Shown: positions 8,715 to 21,818, numbered from the stretch's first letter. The stretch is DNA of 64,000 bases from Dermatemys mawii (GCA_007922305.1 ML677330.1:266808-330807); one strand, 5' to 3'. Numbers and translations: made by a program. The notes: generated from the letters alone by a model not told the origin.

Positions 8715-9164
8715 CTTTAGACCATCTTGAATTTGCACCTGTACCACAAACAGATCAGTCCGTCCAATCTTAGACTCTTGATATGTTAAAGAAGTGGTTT
8801 CCAACCACTGGCATATATACCAGCAAGCGGAGAGACTGCAGTGCATTATGGAAGATGTAATCTAGCTAGGGAGAATGGCCCATAGGGAAGAATGGGGTGT
8901 TAAGAACCCAGACTTGCAACTTCCATGAAGCACTGGGGCAGCTAAGGAAGAGGCAGGGATTAATGTCAACTTGAAATCTTTCCCTGCAGATAATTTCAAT
9001 TTTGACAAAACCCCATCTTCTGACAGGAAAATGTTCAAAAAATTTTCTACTAATCATGATTATTTTCAGCTGTTACTGGTCTTATTGTCCACAAGTACAG
9101 CACAAAGCAAAAGGAGATAAAAATGAACCCTCTCATTATAAAAAAGAAGGGCATTTTTGGTGAG

Positions 9165-9300
9165 AGTCCTGGACAATGTTGCCAGGAGTCCAGTATTGGA
9201 CTGGAAAAAGCTGGTCGAAAAGGGGACCTGAGTGTGCCCGGTCAGCACTACTGACCTGACTGACACAAAAAGTCCAGTTACCTGAGTAACCATCTGTTCT
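9165..9300. repeat. fragment of hAT-type repeat
   Basis: GTTGCCAGGAGTCCAGTATT, GGTCGAAAAGGGGACCTG and GTGCCCGGTCAGCACTACTG resemble the left part of the unit at 48876 (GTTGCCAGGTGTCCAGTTTT, GTCAAAAAGGGACC and GGTCAGTACTGCTG). Neither terminal duplication nor the other end was found. Confidence 0.55.
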
Positions 9301-9810
9301 GTTGCTGGGAGGGGTGGAAGAGCAGCTGCTGCTGGAGCTGGAGGAGCATTCAGGAACTGCCTGGCTCTAGCAGAAAGAGGTACCAGAAGCTGGCACCTGA
9401 GGGATCCTGAGGAGTGGGGCCTGGCATTTGATGAGTGGGGCCAATGGCTGGGCTCACTGCCTGGGCACCCTTCTCAGCCTCCTTTATGCCCAGTGCCCTG
9501 TGTACTGCCCCCTGTCCTGTCCCAGTCACCCCATCCTCTGAAAGTAGCTCTTCCTTGAACATCCTGCCCTCGTCACCCGCTTCTTCATACCTAGAGCTCT
9601 GCTCAGCTGATGGGGGAGGGAGGCAGAGAGAGCAGCAAGTGATTGCCTTGAGGGACAAGGTGGAGCAGGGGCAGGACCGTAGAGAGAAGAGGTGGAGCTG
9701 GGGACAGGAGAGCTTCTGGTGCTTAGCGTTTGGTTTTCACAAATTAGAAAATTGGCCTCTGGAACTCTGAAAACTATTCCTTTCCTTCATCTAAAATAGC
9801 CCAAATATCA

Positions 9811-9905
9811 TATCCGATGAAGTGGGATATAGCTCACGAAAGCTTATGCTGAAATAAACTGGTTAGTCTCTAAGGTGCTACAAAGTCTTCCTCATCTTAT
9901 TTACT
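9811..9905 (+). repeat. retroelement tail with hammerhead-like core, copy 2
   Basis: Starts near ATCCGATGAAGTGGGATA and continues with CACGAAAGCTTATGC, AATAAACTGGTTAGTC and AAGGTGCTAC. The stem is imperfect (GTGGG against CTCAC). The core reads CCGATGA instead of CTGATGA, but GAAA is intact. It is nearly identical over 60 bp to the copy at 19875. Confidence 0.6.
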
Positions 9906-12180
9906 TATAAAATGTGTTTGACTGGCAAGAACTACCTATTCTCAAGCTCAAGCCAAATAACAATAATGCCTTTTGGACTGCCATACTTGCAATAAAAGAA
10001 AAATAGGGGTTTTGGCAGTAAGGTTAACGCAGAAAACAACAACAAAACCCAGCATTTTTGGCAGTAAGGTTAAGGCAGACCAAAAAAAGAGAGAGAATTT
10101 GGCAGCTGGCATGTTGTTCATTGCAGCCAACAGTTCACATGTAGAATTTCACTTGGAGATTGAAAAGAGAGCCTTGGACAGTTTTAAGACCGTATCAGCT
10201 TTTCCCTTAAGATTTATAGACCTCTTTATACAGGAGAAAGGAAGTAATTTTGGTAGCTTTCAGCCCATCAGGAATGGTTTCCTCTGCCTTTTGATTCTTA
10301 TTACTGAAAAAACCATGCACAATGTGTTCTTTCAACAGCCACTACTTTGAGCAGAATGGTCACCACACCCAGTTTTTTTCTCATTCATTGTTTAAGCTGA
10401 AAGCTATTTCAACCACAACTACATAAGTATCTTAAAAGGCCTAAATATCCACTCACTGGGCAAGTAATACGCAATTCCCACTCATATCAAGGGCACTGTG
10501 GGTCTAATCCTCCAAGGTGATAAGCATTTCTGAAAGGTGCCTTTAAGTTCCACTGGCTTTAGCACCCCCAAAGAATAAGACCCTTTGGGTGCATATTTAT
10601 CTTAGAGCCTTTTACTGCTACCCATCACCACAGTTTCTGGCAGCCTTCCACATAAACCAATAGCAATAGTTAAGGCCTTAATAGAGTTAATGGAGTCGTG
10701 GCACATCTCTTTCTCTGGGGTCAAAAAATGCTTGGGGTCAAAGGCAGTATACAGCCCTATGATTTTTCCACTTGCTCATTTTAGTTAAAGTGAATATATA
10801 TTTTTAAAATTTGCTTTAGAATTTCTAATCCAAATGCAATGATCATGTTGGAGCCCTGCAAAATGAAGTCCTTTATATAGCCAGTAAATAAATACCAACA
10901 TGAGCAAATTTCCCCATCCTGTTTCACCTGCTTATCTTTATCGTTCAAAGGGTAATGCATTCTCCATGCCCAGTCAGATCTCCCTGTCTTCAAGCAAAGT
11001 GCCAATTAACATAAAATGCTATTGTGGTTATTCAGGTTTAGACACCCCTCCATTGGAAAATGAAAATAAAATGATTGCAACAGCCAGCATATGGTAAGAA
11101 CTTCAGGTCACGATGTACCTAGTACTTGTAATCACATTCTTGGTGACTATAAGCTACCAACTCCCTACCCAAGAAAAATCTCCAGGCCAGAAAAAAACCA
11201 AACATACATGCCTTCTTCATTTTGTTATTCTAGTTTATGGTCACTTTGTCATGTTAAAAAACTTTTCTTTGTGATCTTCTTCTAAGATCCAGTGCAAATA
11301 ACCCAGAAAAGCAAACTATGGCTATACAACAAATGGAAATTGGAGAGACAGGAGTAATACAACTAAAAGCCATCACTCCTTACAATGAAAAAGAGCAAGA
11401 GAAGACAACAGTGATATCAAAGTACAATCCTCATGACTGCCAATTGAAGTTACGTTAAGTTTTAATGTAAACAAATGGGAAAAGAAAACCAGAAGTGCTA
11501 TTTGCACATTTCAAGAAGGAGGGCAATCTAATTATAGAATGATAAAGATAAAAAGTGCAGACATGAGATCATTCTGTCGACTCAGAAAGTTTAGTTGCTG
11601 ACTGTAGTAAATCATTTCTATCATACAGGCCCTTCACTTACAATCTTTGTCACTAGTGCTAGAGCTAGTTATCTACAGCAGAACACTACCTGTAAAGCGG
11701 TGTGATACTTTCAAGGCAAGCTGTAAACATGTTTCACATCAACCTGAATTACTGTTCAGCTCAGACTCAAAAATGTTTGGTAAATAGATTAAAGTTGTTC
11801 ATGCAGTTGAGAAACCAGCATGTTTCCCCATTCCTATCCCTAGACAACCAGTCAGCTTCCTTACCTCACCATTCCCATCAATCTCACCCCTGAAGCTGAA
11901 CAGCTGGGTGGGGAGGAGGGGGAGAACTTGTCCAGAGCTTGTTGGAATAGTGAGAGAAAAGTACTGAGGTACAGCACATTGACAGGTGAGTACATCAAAA
12001 CCTAGGATAGACACTGGTAGGCACAATAATTTGTGGAGGGCTCTTCAAGGAGATCATCATTCATCAAACGTGAACTCCAAGTGAATCTGCAGAGACTGGA
12101 TGCACTCTAAACCCACTGAATCAAACTGAAGGATTCAGTTTGGTTCTGGGTCTCTGAACTCAATTCTGTAGGACTCTCTT
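9906..12180. other. unique AT-rich DNA without recognised gene
   Basis: Open frames are at most about 125 codons and lack compositional or domain support. The short piece around 10490-10580 resembles the tail of an old SINE. Nothing else was recognised. Confidence 0.5.
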
Positions 12181-12184
12181 TCAG

Positions 12185-12450
12185 GGCAGGTCTACGCTGC
12201 GGGTAGTGATCGATCTTTTGGGGGTTGATTTATTGTGTCTAGACTAGATGCGATGAATCAATCCCAGATCGCTCTCCTGTTGACTCCAGTACTCTACCAC
12301 CACGAAAGGCGCAGGCAGAGTCGACGGGGGAACAGCAGCAGTCACTGTTAAGTGCTGTGAAGACACTGCAGTAAGTCGACCTAAATACGTCGACTTCAGC
12401 TACACTATTCCCATGGCTGAAGTTGCATATCTTAGGTCAAGCCACCCCTT
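12185..12450. mobile_element. non-autonomous element (MITE) with GTCGAC-rich body
   Basis: Runs from GGGCAGGTCTACGCTGCGGG to about ATCTTAGGTCAAGCCACCCC. It contains GTCGAC several times (for example near 12320, 12375 and 12390) and a hairpin CTTCAGCTACACTATTCCCATGGCTGAAG-like arm pair at about 12397-12425. GTCGAC also marks the ends of E2, so it may be a deletion derivative of a Harbinger relative, but the termini are not clearly inverted. No target duplication was found. Confidence 0.55.
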
Positions 12451-15400
12451 CCTCCCCTTGGGTGTAGTCCAGGGCTCAGTCCTCATAACTTACACCAGAC
12501 AATGATCCAGTCATGGCGGCTAGCTACATGTACTAAGACTCCTTGCTCCCTACGCCCTTCTTCAAAGGAGATATTGCTTAGAGGATTGACAATGTCTGCA
12601 AAAGAATGGGAAATGAAGTGATATTTTTCCCCTTGGCTCAAGCTTACTCAAGTGCAACAGGTTCCAGAGCTGTTGTCCTCTTGGCATGCAGAACCACTTT
12701 GCTGGCTTCACAGGAGCTGAATCAGTCAGGCCCATTTCCTTTTTGTCTGGCATCACATGGAGCAAAGCCCACTATTCCAGAGCTGGTTTATTAAGACTAA
12801 GTCTTTAGAATCCTTCAATTTGAACAGGAAACAACCACAAGTTGTTTCCACCACACACATGCCCGTAATAAGCACTTTACCCTTTTTAAAAATGAAATGT
12901 GCCTGCTTTTGAAAGATGTACCGCCAAACTCCACAGTATGTGTGTGAGAGCTGAACATTTCAAAAACCGAAACACAAAACAAACACGGCTGTAACTTTTA
13001 AATGACTTCTAGAAACTAGCATAAGCACTTAGCCTTTTAATCCTATTGTCTCGATGCTCTGCTGTAATTTTCCATTACTGCCATCCATTAAAATATATAC
13101 ATATATCAATCCTTCCCAGTATCAAATTACCCAGAGAACATCTCTTCTAGACTATCAATAATCTGTCTTGCCTTTAACACCACTTCTCCCAGTGGACAAA
13201 AAGAATTGTGAGTAGGATCTCCATCTCACATAAGTATTATAGTGCACTGACTGAATTACCCCATTGTACAGGAGTTCCATGCTGATATGTAGACTATACA
13301 ACTGGTATACAAAAAAAATACCTTTCAGCTTTAGGCAAACATCAAAGAGAGAATCCGAGTAAAACATGTAAAGCAAGTATAATGCATGCTAACATTAGAG
13401 AGCATGTCACTATCTCCATTGCTATGTTTTGTCAGTCCCATTGGTTATGGGTATTAAACGAATGTGGAAGTATAAATGCGAGGGGGAGAAATGAAGGAAA
13501 GGACAGAAATAGTTTTAACTAGACACAATAGTTAGATTTTTCCAAAAAGTTTGTCTTCAAAGCTTCACAGAAGTGGAAAAACACCAATTTTCATTTGAAA
13601 AAGTTAAGGGATTATAACATCATCTTATGCAGTAAATCTCCTGCCTGGTTCTACTCTTACTACTCAGATGTGCAGCACAGTCTCTGTCCCTTTAAGAACT
13701 CATTCCCTCTGGATTCTGCAAGTACCTCTTTTTGGAATCCTTGACATCTGGGAAATAAGCCGAGTTGCTGGCAGAGGGTGACTAGTCACTCTAGTAAGAT
13801 TTGCTATCCTTTCAAGTATTTTTAAAATTGTATATTTTTTCTTAGAACTGCCAGCATTTCCTAATATTTCTATTAAATTACGACGTAATGATAGCAGTTT
13901 ACTAGTTGGCTATCCATATGATAAACAAGATACAATTCTTCATCTATACAGCTTTAATATCCATTTAAATTAGTAAAGATATCACAAAGAATATGCCAAA
14001 GATCATTTCTAAATATTACTAAATATTTTAGGTCAATGAAACAACTGCATCATTGGAGACGACAGTTGCTTTGGTTGACTGGCTACATCAGAGCCCAACG
14101 TAACTATAATGAGACCTAAGGTGTAAGGCACAATCAGTGTTCCCCAGTTAAAAGGCTTAGCAATTTTTACTATTCACAGTGACATCAACTGTGATACTTG
14201 GGAGTGTTTTTGTGTTTACAGCATGGCCAGTCAAAAAAAAAAATGACAAACTATGAACTTTGCTTCAAGAATTCAGTAGGTTTCTATGCAGAGATGAATG
14301 CTTGGCCTTCAACTGGCTCTTACTCTAATGGCTGTATGCAGAATCCTAATGAAACACGTTGAAGTATTGCAGGAGTTAAGCATTTTCAGGCATGTTTTGG
14401 TCAGAAACTACCAGAGAGGAAAGTGAGGCAGCAGATACACCAAGAAGAAATGGAGTATGATCAGGACGTCTTTGGTGCTTGGCTCCTTGAAACAGTGCAG
14501 GGAGCATGCACTATGAAATCCAATTATCTTCTCTTTGAGGGGGAAACTGGAGAGCAAGAGGCAGCTGCAGAGAGGGCCCAGCAGGGCAAGGAGTCAACTG
14601 AAAATGTTAGTAGGCTCACTGAAGCAAAATGCCAAATAATTACAATGTTCCATTCTATGACATAATAGAAGCTGCCAGATTCATGGCTGCAAAACTGCAG
14701 CCTCTCAGGGATGTTAACTATGATAAACGGGGCAAGATACACCTCTTTGTTTTGTTGTTTTAGGCTGTATGAAGATTCAGGCAGGCATCAAGATCAGTTT
14801 ACACCTGGGTCATATTTTGGGGGTTCTCTCTGCAATTGTAAGGGCTAGAAACATTTTTTTTTAATGAAAGTGTAAGAAAGGGAGAAGATAAGAGCACCTT
14901 GACTGACCTGAAACCTGTTCACAACTTCCCAGTGGGTTGTAAGCCACAGGCTGAGAATCTCTTTGAGGTTTCCCAATCAGAATGTAGTACATGTCCTTGG
15001 TGTGTGATTTAAAATGTAACCTTTACAGTTTAGTGTACATGGCTTAATGGACAGAATTTAGGGTCACAGAATAGCTATGGAAGGAAACAATGCTTTTAAT
15101 ACATCAAGTATTAATATCCTAGGTTGCATGAGACTATGACAGTCCACCATTGGAACAACAAGGGACATACTGAGCACTAGTTTTAAAGATACAATAATAA
15201 AACTTTGGCTAGTTTGTTTCACAAAAATTAAAATAATTTTGTTTTCTTCACCAGCAGACAGTCTGCACTGGCTTCCAGTAGAATGTACACAGCTGCAGTA
15301 AGGTAGTGATAATGCACTGCAGATTATCATTGTAGAGCACAGACAGGACGAGATACATTTCCAAAAGAAAGCTTGTAGTTAGATTTCAGAGCTCTGATAA

Positions 15401-18400
15401 CATGTCAGATGTAATAGACTAAATTGTCTGAAATGAATCACTGTAATTTCATCTTTTTATATCATTACATTTGTTTCCCTGCAGTAGATCCTAATTTAAC
15501 CCATGAGAGGCAAACCTTATCCAGGATGAACTTTTATTAATTTTACACTTATCAACTGCAAGGGATATTCAACATGAAAACACTGTACCAGTTGTCCTAA
15601 TATTTTCCTTCTGTTTATAAAACCAAAGAGTAAATAAATAGTATCACTGACATGGCATAGATGTTATAATTCCGAAATACACACTTAAGACAAGCATAGT
15701 AATGCGAGGTTTTATACTGTGGGCCTCCCATAGTCATTTTTTTTTGTATTGGGCGACCAAGCGTTTTACTGAATTTAGGGTTCAAAGGCAAATCGCCATT
15801 TTTAGTCTTCAACAGGATTTTATTTCAGCCCTTTGAAAAGGTCAACTCACAACAATATTGCCATTGTTCCATCCTCCGCAGGCACTCCAAGTCTGAGTTC
15901 ATGCAGAGTGTGTTCCTTCCTGAGTTAGGCAAGGGACAAGATTACAAAAAAATGGGCAGTGGATTTTGGATGCTCACCTTGCACATCTTAAAGAGGTCTA
16001 ATTTTCAGAAAGTGCTGATGTAATCCACATGCCTAACAGGGAGACAGCTCTTTAAGAGAGTTAGTGAGAAGGGACAGAGGAGGAATGAGTTGTGTCTGTT
16101 GCTCTGTTCCATGCCCAAAAGTTTCTGGAACTGGTTGTGGTAGTTTTTGGCATGCTCAGTAGGCTCCTTATAGATGGATTAATAAGAATTAACTGAGGAA
16201 AAGTAGCCAGGGCAGCTGCTTTACAAAGACACATAATCTGTGTGATGGATCAGGAGAAGCTAAGCCACAGGAGCAAAAAGAGGCTGTTTTCCTCTAAATC
16301 TGAAGCATTTTGCAGCAGGATTATTCATTTACACAATTAATACCGATAAGCTGGTTATTAGTTAGCTGACTAGCTAATTAAGTGATTCTGCACTCCAGCA
16401 GAGAAGGAGAAAGTCTGTGTGTGGGTTCCATTTGGATATTTCTGAAAGCAAGAAGAGGAAAGATATCATTGCAGTGCCTTTTGACTCAGGAGACTGTACA
16501 GGGTTGATGAACAGGGACTCTAACACATTCAGAATACAGCTAATGGAACTCTTTTACTCCTCGCTTTGTTTCTGTGGGAACTGACCTGTTTTAATTTGTG
16601 TCTTTTGGTTATATTTATGTTTCACTTTGAAGATAATGTATGTGGATTATGAAGTAGCCTTGTTACTTAGTAGAAATTAGGCTATTATTTTGGTTTCTAT
16701 TATAAAATTTTATAAAGTTGGTTCTTAAGTTAATTCCTCTTGTTCTTTTTGGACTTGATTGTGTGGAGGTTCCTGTGCATTCTTTGACAAAAATCCTCAA
16801 AGGCTGAATTCTGGGTCTCTATGTACCTTTCTATACAAATTGTTGAGGCACTAGGAGAGAAACAAGAGAAAGTAAATAGTAGCCCATTCAAAGGTTACAC
16901 TGAGAACCCACCATTTAAAATAAAGGGTGAAATCCTCCTCCACTGAAGTCAACCAAGTTTTGCCATTTACTTCTATGGGGCGAAAATATCATCCAACTCT
17001 TCTTAAAGTTTCTCAAACTGAGGATCCTTGAACCACTGGTCACTTTTGAAAATCTTGGCCAAAGAGCTCTAGAATGGACAAACCCCTTTCTTTTATAGTC
17101 CCAGTTGTCAGTTCTTCCTCCCCTTCCCCCAAGCAATGATATCTTTTACCCCAAAGGAATGATATGATGCATACTTTCCTTTCCTGCCAAGCAAATTTAT
17201 TTATCTTCCTCTTCTTGCTGGAGGAAGTACACACATTTTGTCAGAACTTTTATATTTCCTTTCTTCCAACATCCTCTGATGTGCATAAATACAATCAATG
17301 CTCCAGTCAGTACAGTGTTATTTTAGGGGGATGCACTTATAAATCATTTAGGCACTTTTGAATATTTTAACCCACCATCCTGGGTTCCTACTCCATGTGC
17401 AAATCAGAAGAAATTATGTTGTCTGTACATAGCAGAAGGAATTATTTTGTCTGAATACAGGTTTACTTTCATTAAAAGGTCTAGCTGTGTGTCTCATCTC
17501 TACTTTCTATGATTTATTTTATACCATTACTGAAATATACATTAATCAGAAAATATTATACACTTCCATACAGAGCAAAAGTGAACTGAATCTTATCTGC
17601 AAACTGTGTTATCAATGGAAGGAAAGCATGTACCTTCAATTCATACTCCATTTTCATACTTTAGTATACAACAGTGGAGTTGAGCACCAGTTCATACAGA
17701 AGGGAAGCTGGGCATTTGTTCATTAGGTATTGCCACCCTTACAACTTTTGCACATATATACATTTGTTCTAAAGGATCTTGGTGTTACTAAAAAAGAGCA
17801 AGTCTGAGGGGAACAAATTTGACTCATCGTCTTTCTCAGTTCATGTTGTAGAATGTAGAAATCTAATTGTTTGTCCTAGTTTTCAGAGTGCTGTGCACCT
17901 ATAACACCCATTAGAATAATCAGGAACCAAAGTTCTTCGGCGCTTCGGAAAATAAGGCAATTAATTTCCAGATAAGGTAAAATGCAAGCTGAACTACTCC
18001 TCTTAAAGCAACTCCAGGTAGCCATGACATCAGTTTCAGAATTGGCCACCCAGGGTCCCACACCTGTATAAGATGACCATCCCAACGAAGGCCTACTAGG
18101 GGGAAACAGAAGAAGAAAAATGGGGCTTAATGGAAAAGTGTGGCTAAAGAGGTTAATTGCAGCCAGCAAAAAGTCTGCCAACTAATTAAACATTAGCATT
18201 CTTAAAGGATAACAACTCGATTTATTTTGAGTGACAGTTGTTTCCTCAGCATCCAGGATCTTATTTCTGGAGGATTCCACAGACTGTCACTTCTGGCAAC
18301 AAACATTCTATGCAAGTAAAGTCAGTTGCTTTGAATTATTTCAAAACAGGACAAATTCTGCAAGCAAAATATAGCAGAATAGGCTTCCAAACCTGTGAGT

Positions 18401-19640
18401 GGGGGAGTTATATGAACAGATCTCATCATTTTGTTAACAGCATCTCTCCAGATACGTTCTTCCATCACTTGGTAAGCACTTACACACTTTAATAACCATC
18501 TGGCTGGAACAGAACTGTTTAGAGAACAAGAAGCCATTTGGCTTTTTCAAGACTACTCAGTGATGTCATCTCTTAGAGAGTCAGACATGACATGTCTATC
18601 AATTTTACAATCAGCATAAGACAGATTTTCAAACGAGTAACAGCAAAGGAGCAATATAGCATGAGCTCATTCAAAATGAAAGAAAATCTTAAAAGAAGTC
18701 AAACTAAAGCTTAATCAGTCCACTTTTCATGCCACCACTCCTGTCTTCCTATTAGTTTTTTAACTTATCACAAATTAACCCATTTCAACATAGTGGCTAA
18801 AGAATAAAGAAAAATACTGAAAAAGTGTATTCTCCTCTCCATAGTGTGACAACCCAAGGAAGGACCTTCTTCCCCAATAAAAGTCAGTTTGGATCTCAGT
18901 TTAGAGTCAGAAAGGGAAAGCACACTGAAGCATATAGAGGTCCATATGTAGGGGTGAGGAACTGAGCACACTAAAGGACTTCCCACCCACAACTGATTCT
19001 TATTAATTATACTCTACCTTAAAACAATCTGACTCCATCTAGAGATACACCATTTGCACAGCTTTCTGTAGAGGGTCAAATTCTACTTATGCACTGACCT
19101 CAGTGTTTATTAATATACTGAAATCAACATATCTGGAAAGCACTAACAAAGAATAAAATTTGGTCCATTAATATGAGTTATATACATGTATTAAGAAGAG
19201 AGTAAACTCCATTAAATATTAAAATTAAGAATAGCATTTAAACTAAGAAAACCATAAAATGGCTTTTTTGATCTGTGCTTAATTCATTTCCTCAGAACAA
19301 ACTAGTATTTAAAAAATAAAAATTTAACCATAATATGCATACAGCTGAAGTCTTCAGACACTGCCCTTCCAACTAATGCGAAATACCAAAGTACCTTTTG
19401 CAACATGGTGGTCATTTGAAATGTCAATTCTTCATGTCCCTGTTCAGTTACTTACCTAGAAAAGAAAAGGAAAAAAATCAGAATTTTCCAATACCCTTAA
19501 ATATGCCTCTCATTTAACATGAACGCAAATCTGGTTTCCCCTTTAATAAGTCTTCCTTAACAATAGGTACACTACAAAACACTATCTCTGCGTCTGTTCA
19601 AGTTCTTAATAGATACTTCAGAAAAATCTATTAGAGTCAA
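12451..19640. other. long AT-rich stretch without recognised gene
   Basis: No exon, RNA gene or domain could be supported. Frames rarely exceed 80 codons and no codon pattern suggests coding. Around 16940-16985 there is a piece of the dispersed TGAAGTCAA/TTTTGCCATTTACTTCTATGG type. Small A or T runs occur throughout (for example at 14233-14243). Confidence 0.5.
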
Positions 19641-19644
19641 TCTG

Positions 19645-20113
19645 TTCCAGTGGACAGGACAGTGAACCGGGGATCAGGAGACTTGAGGTAAAATCCCAAC
19701 CCTATGGAAGCCCATGGAAGTTTTGCCATTGACTTCAATAGCACCAAAGTTACACCCACTGGTTCCCTGCTTTGAACCCAGCCTCCAGTGCAACCCTGGA
19801 CAAGTCACTTCCCTCTTTTTTCTCTTTTCTTTCTGTGTATATAAATGCATCTTACTTCTGTGTGTTCCATTCTAAGCATCCGATGAAGTGGCCTATAGCC
19901 CATGAAAGCTTATGCTGAAATAAACTGGTTAGTCTCTAAGGTGCTACAAAGTCTTCCTCATTTTATTTACGGATACAGACTAACATGGCTGCTAATCTTA
20001 AACCTCCCTCCTCTGTTTCCTTATCTATAAAATTGGGATAATAATATCTAACTTCCCTTAGGTGCTTGGAGCTCTGTGGATAAAACATGCTAAATGAGAG
20101 CTAAGTATTATTA
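19645..20113 (+). repeat. MIR-like SINE split by a later insertion
   Basis: The left part (about 19645-19820) includes GTGAACCGGGGATCAGGAGA and GGACAAGTCACTTCC. The right part (about 20004-20113) includes CTGTTTCCTTATCTATAAAA, TTGGGATAATAATA and TGAGAGCTAAGTATTATTAT, which is the familiar MIR tail. Between them lies a different retroelement tail (19875-20003). The parts are in the right order and orientation, so the tail inserted into an existing SINE. Confidence 0.7.
19875..20003 (+). repeat. retroelement tail with hammerhead-like core, copy 3
   Basis: GCATCCGATGAAGTGG, a stem arm GCCCAT, GAAAGCTTATGC, AATAAACTGG, GTTAGTCTCTAAGGTGC, then GGATACAGACTAACATGGCT. It extends further to the right than copy 2. 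It interrupts a MIR-like SINE. Confidence 0.6.
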
Positions 20114-21678
20114 TGCAGGCTAGAATTTGTGGCTGAGAAACAGGTTGCTCATGAGGAATTGGGAGACGAAAACATTTAGCAGGGAACATATGAAGAGGTG
20201 AACTTTTTCTCTCCCCTCTGTGCTATGTTGCTCCTTCCCCTTTATTTCCCAACCCAACCAAAGAGTCTCTAATATGGCTGCCACACTCCTACATCTATGT
20301 TAAACTAATTTAGTTTAGTGCTTAAAAGAATGTATTGTTTAATGATGAATTACCTGTACTCAAACTTCACATTCATTATTAGTAATTTTGATAACATTTA
20401 GCTATGGCTAAACTTGCACAGGGACAAAAAAAGTCCAGATGAACTTTTCACAAATCATAATTATACACCATTTTTTGTTTAGATGATAAAACAAAATAAC
20501 CCATTCCTCAATCCTGTTACCGTCCCCGATAAACAAACCTCTCGTAGATTATCAGGGAAAGATGGATCCAAAAGCACCTTATACACTATTTTTAGGAATT
20601 ACATCAAAACTGAAGTGTATTCACTTTTGTAGTAGAATATTGACACTATTTAAAAAGAAACCATTGTATAAAACCATTTAGATCAACAAGAATATCACAA
20701 CCTATGCAACTGAAATGATCGGTTGGAAGTTACTAATTTCCCAAAGTGGAATACTGCAAGGACCCCAACCCAAGCACTCAAAAATCTATGAGTCATGCTG
20801 CAAAAATCATGAGTTTTTTTAAAAAAATGCTTTGGATTTGTATTTGCCTTCTGGATTCTGAGCCTTTAAGGTTAACATCTTCAAGTTTTTCTCTGTAACA
20901 ATAACAGCTAGAAACTTACCTTTAATTTTTAACTGAAACCTGTAAGTCTTACATAACCACATGACTCCAGGATTTGGAGCTTTCAGAAAGTCACCAAATA
21001 TCAGAAGAACCATGATAACATCATGAGAGTTGGCAAGACTGGTCTTATCTTGTGGATATGCTTTCAGTAGCACAGAGTTCGTAGGCCCTCCAACAATGAT
21101 AATAGAGAGAAAAGACCACCCAGCCAGTAACAGCAGCAGGCAAGTGCCGGGAGCTGCTTGGTGCATCACCAAGTACTTCTAAGGTGTGCAGCCAGGCTGC
21201 AGGAGCAGCACCCTGGGGAAAATCTTTATGCCCCAGAAACAATTACATTATCAGCATCACACTTGCTCATGGAAGCTCTGTAAACCAGCTAGCCAGCCAA
21301 AAATACAATGAGGAACAACCAAGGGTGGGTACAGAAACTCTCAACACTTCTACTCCCCCATCAGACCTCAGAGCAGTTGCAGTGGGGCCCCAGACAACAA
21401 TGGCTGACTGACTATACAGAGCAGGACCCAGACCAAAAGGGCTTACAGGGCAGTCTATAATGGACTTTCAACCAACTGATACCTGCAGCTTCAGAACCAG
21501 CACAACAAACATTTTTGGTCTACATATTTTGGATAAAAGCCTTAATTCCAGTTATCACATGACTTCTCTGCTTGCTTTACCCCTCCTTCTTAGCCATGCC
21601 CTTCATACATTACTCCCTCTCCTCTTCCTTGCTGCCTCCATTCTCCTCTTCATTTTCCTTTTCTTTTCCTCTTATAGA
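20114..21678. other. AT-rich DNA, no recognised gene
   Basis: A stretch at about 20755-20960 (AAAATCATGAGTTTTTTTAA, TTGGATTTGTATTTGCC, CTGAGCCTTTAAGGTTAAC) looks like a dispersed repeat, which I cannot classify. The 117-codon minus frame at 20819-21172 lies partly over it and is not taken as a gene. Confidence 0.45.
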
Positions 21679-21686
21679 CTCACCAC

Positions 21687-21810
21687 TAGGATGACCAGAT
21701 GCCCCGATTTTATAGGTACAGCCCCGATTTGTGGGTCTTTTTCTTATACAGGCTCCTATTTCCCCTCACCCACTGTCCCAATTTTTCACACTTGCTGTCT
21801 GGTCAACCTA
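21687..21810. mobile_element. hAT-type MITE, exact 8-bp duplication
   Basis: A 124-bp element with inverted ends TAGGATGACCAGA and TCTGGTCAACCTA. It is flanked by perfect copies of CTCACCAC at 21679-21686 and 21811-21818. It contains GCCCCGATTTTATAGG and a second inverted-like CCCAATTTTTCACAC, and has no coding capacity. The 143-codon plus frame that runs over it is accidental. Confidence 0.9.
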
Positions 21811-21818
21811 CTCACCAC

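Noticed and set aside
8060..8846. Overlapping open frames of 150-242 codons on both strands
   Set aside because: They all cover the GC-rich minisatellite of the hAT-type element; low stop density explains them.
20819..21242. 117-codon minus frame with a hydrophobic start
   Set aside because: Looks like a signal peptide at first, but lies partly over dispersed repeat text, and no family resemblance or splice context was seen.
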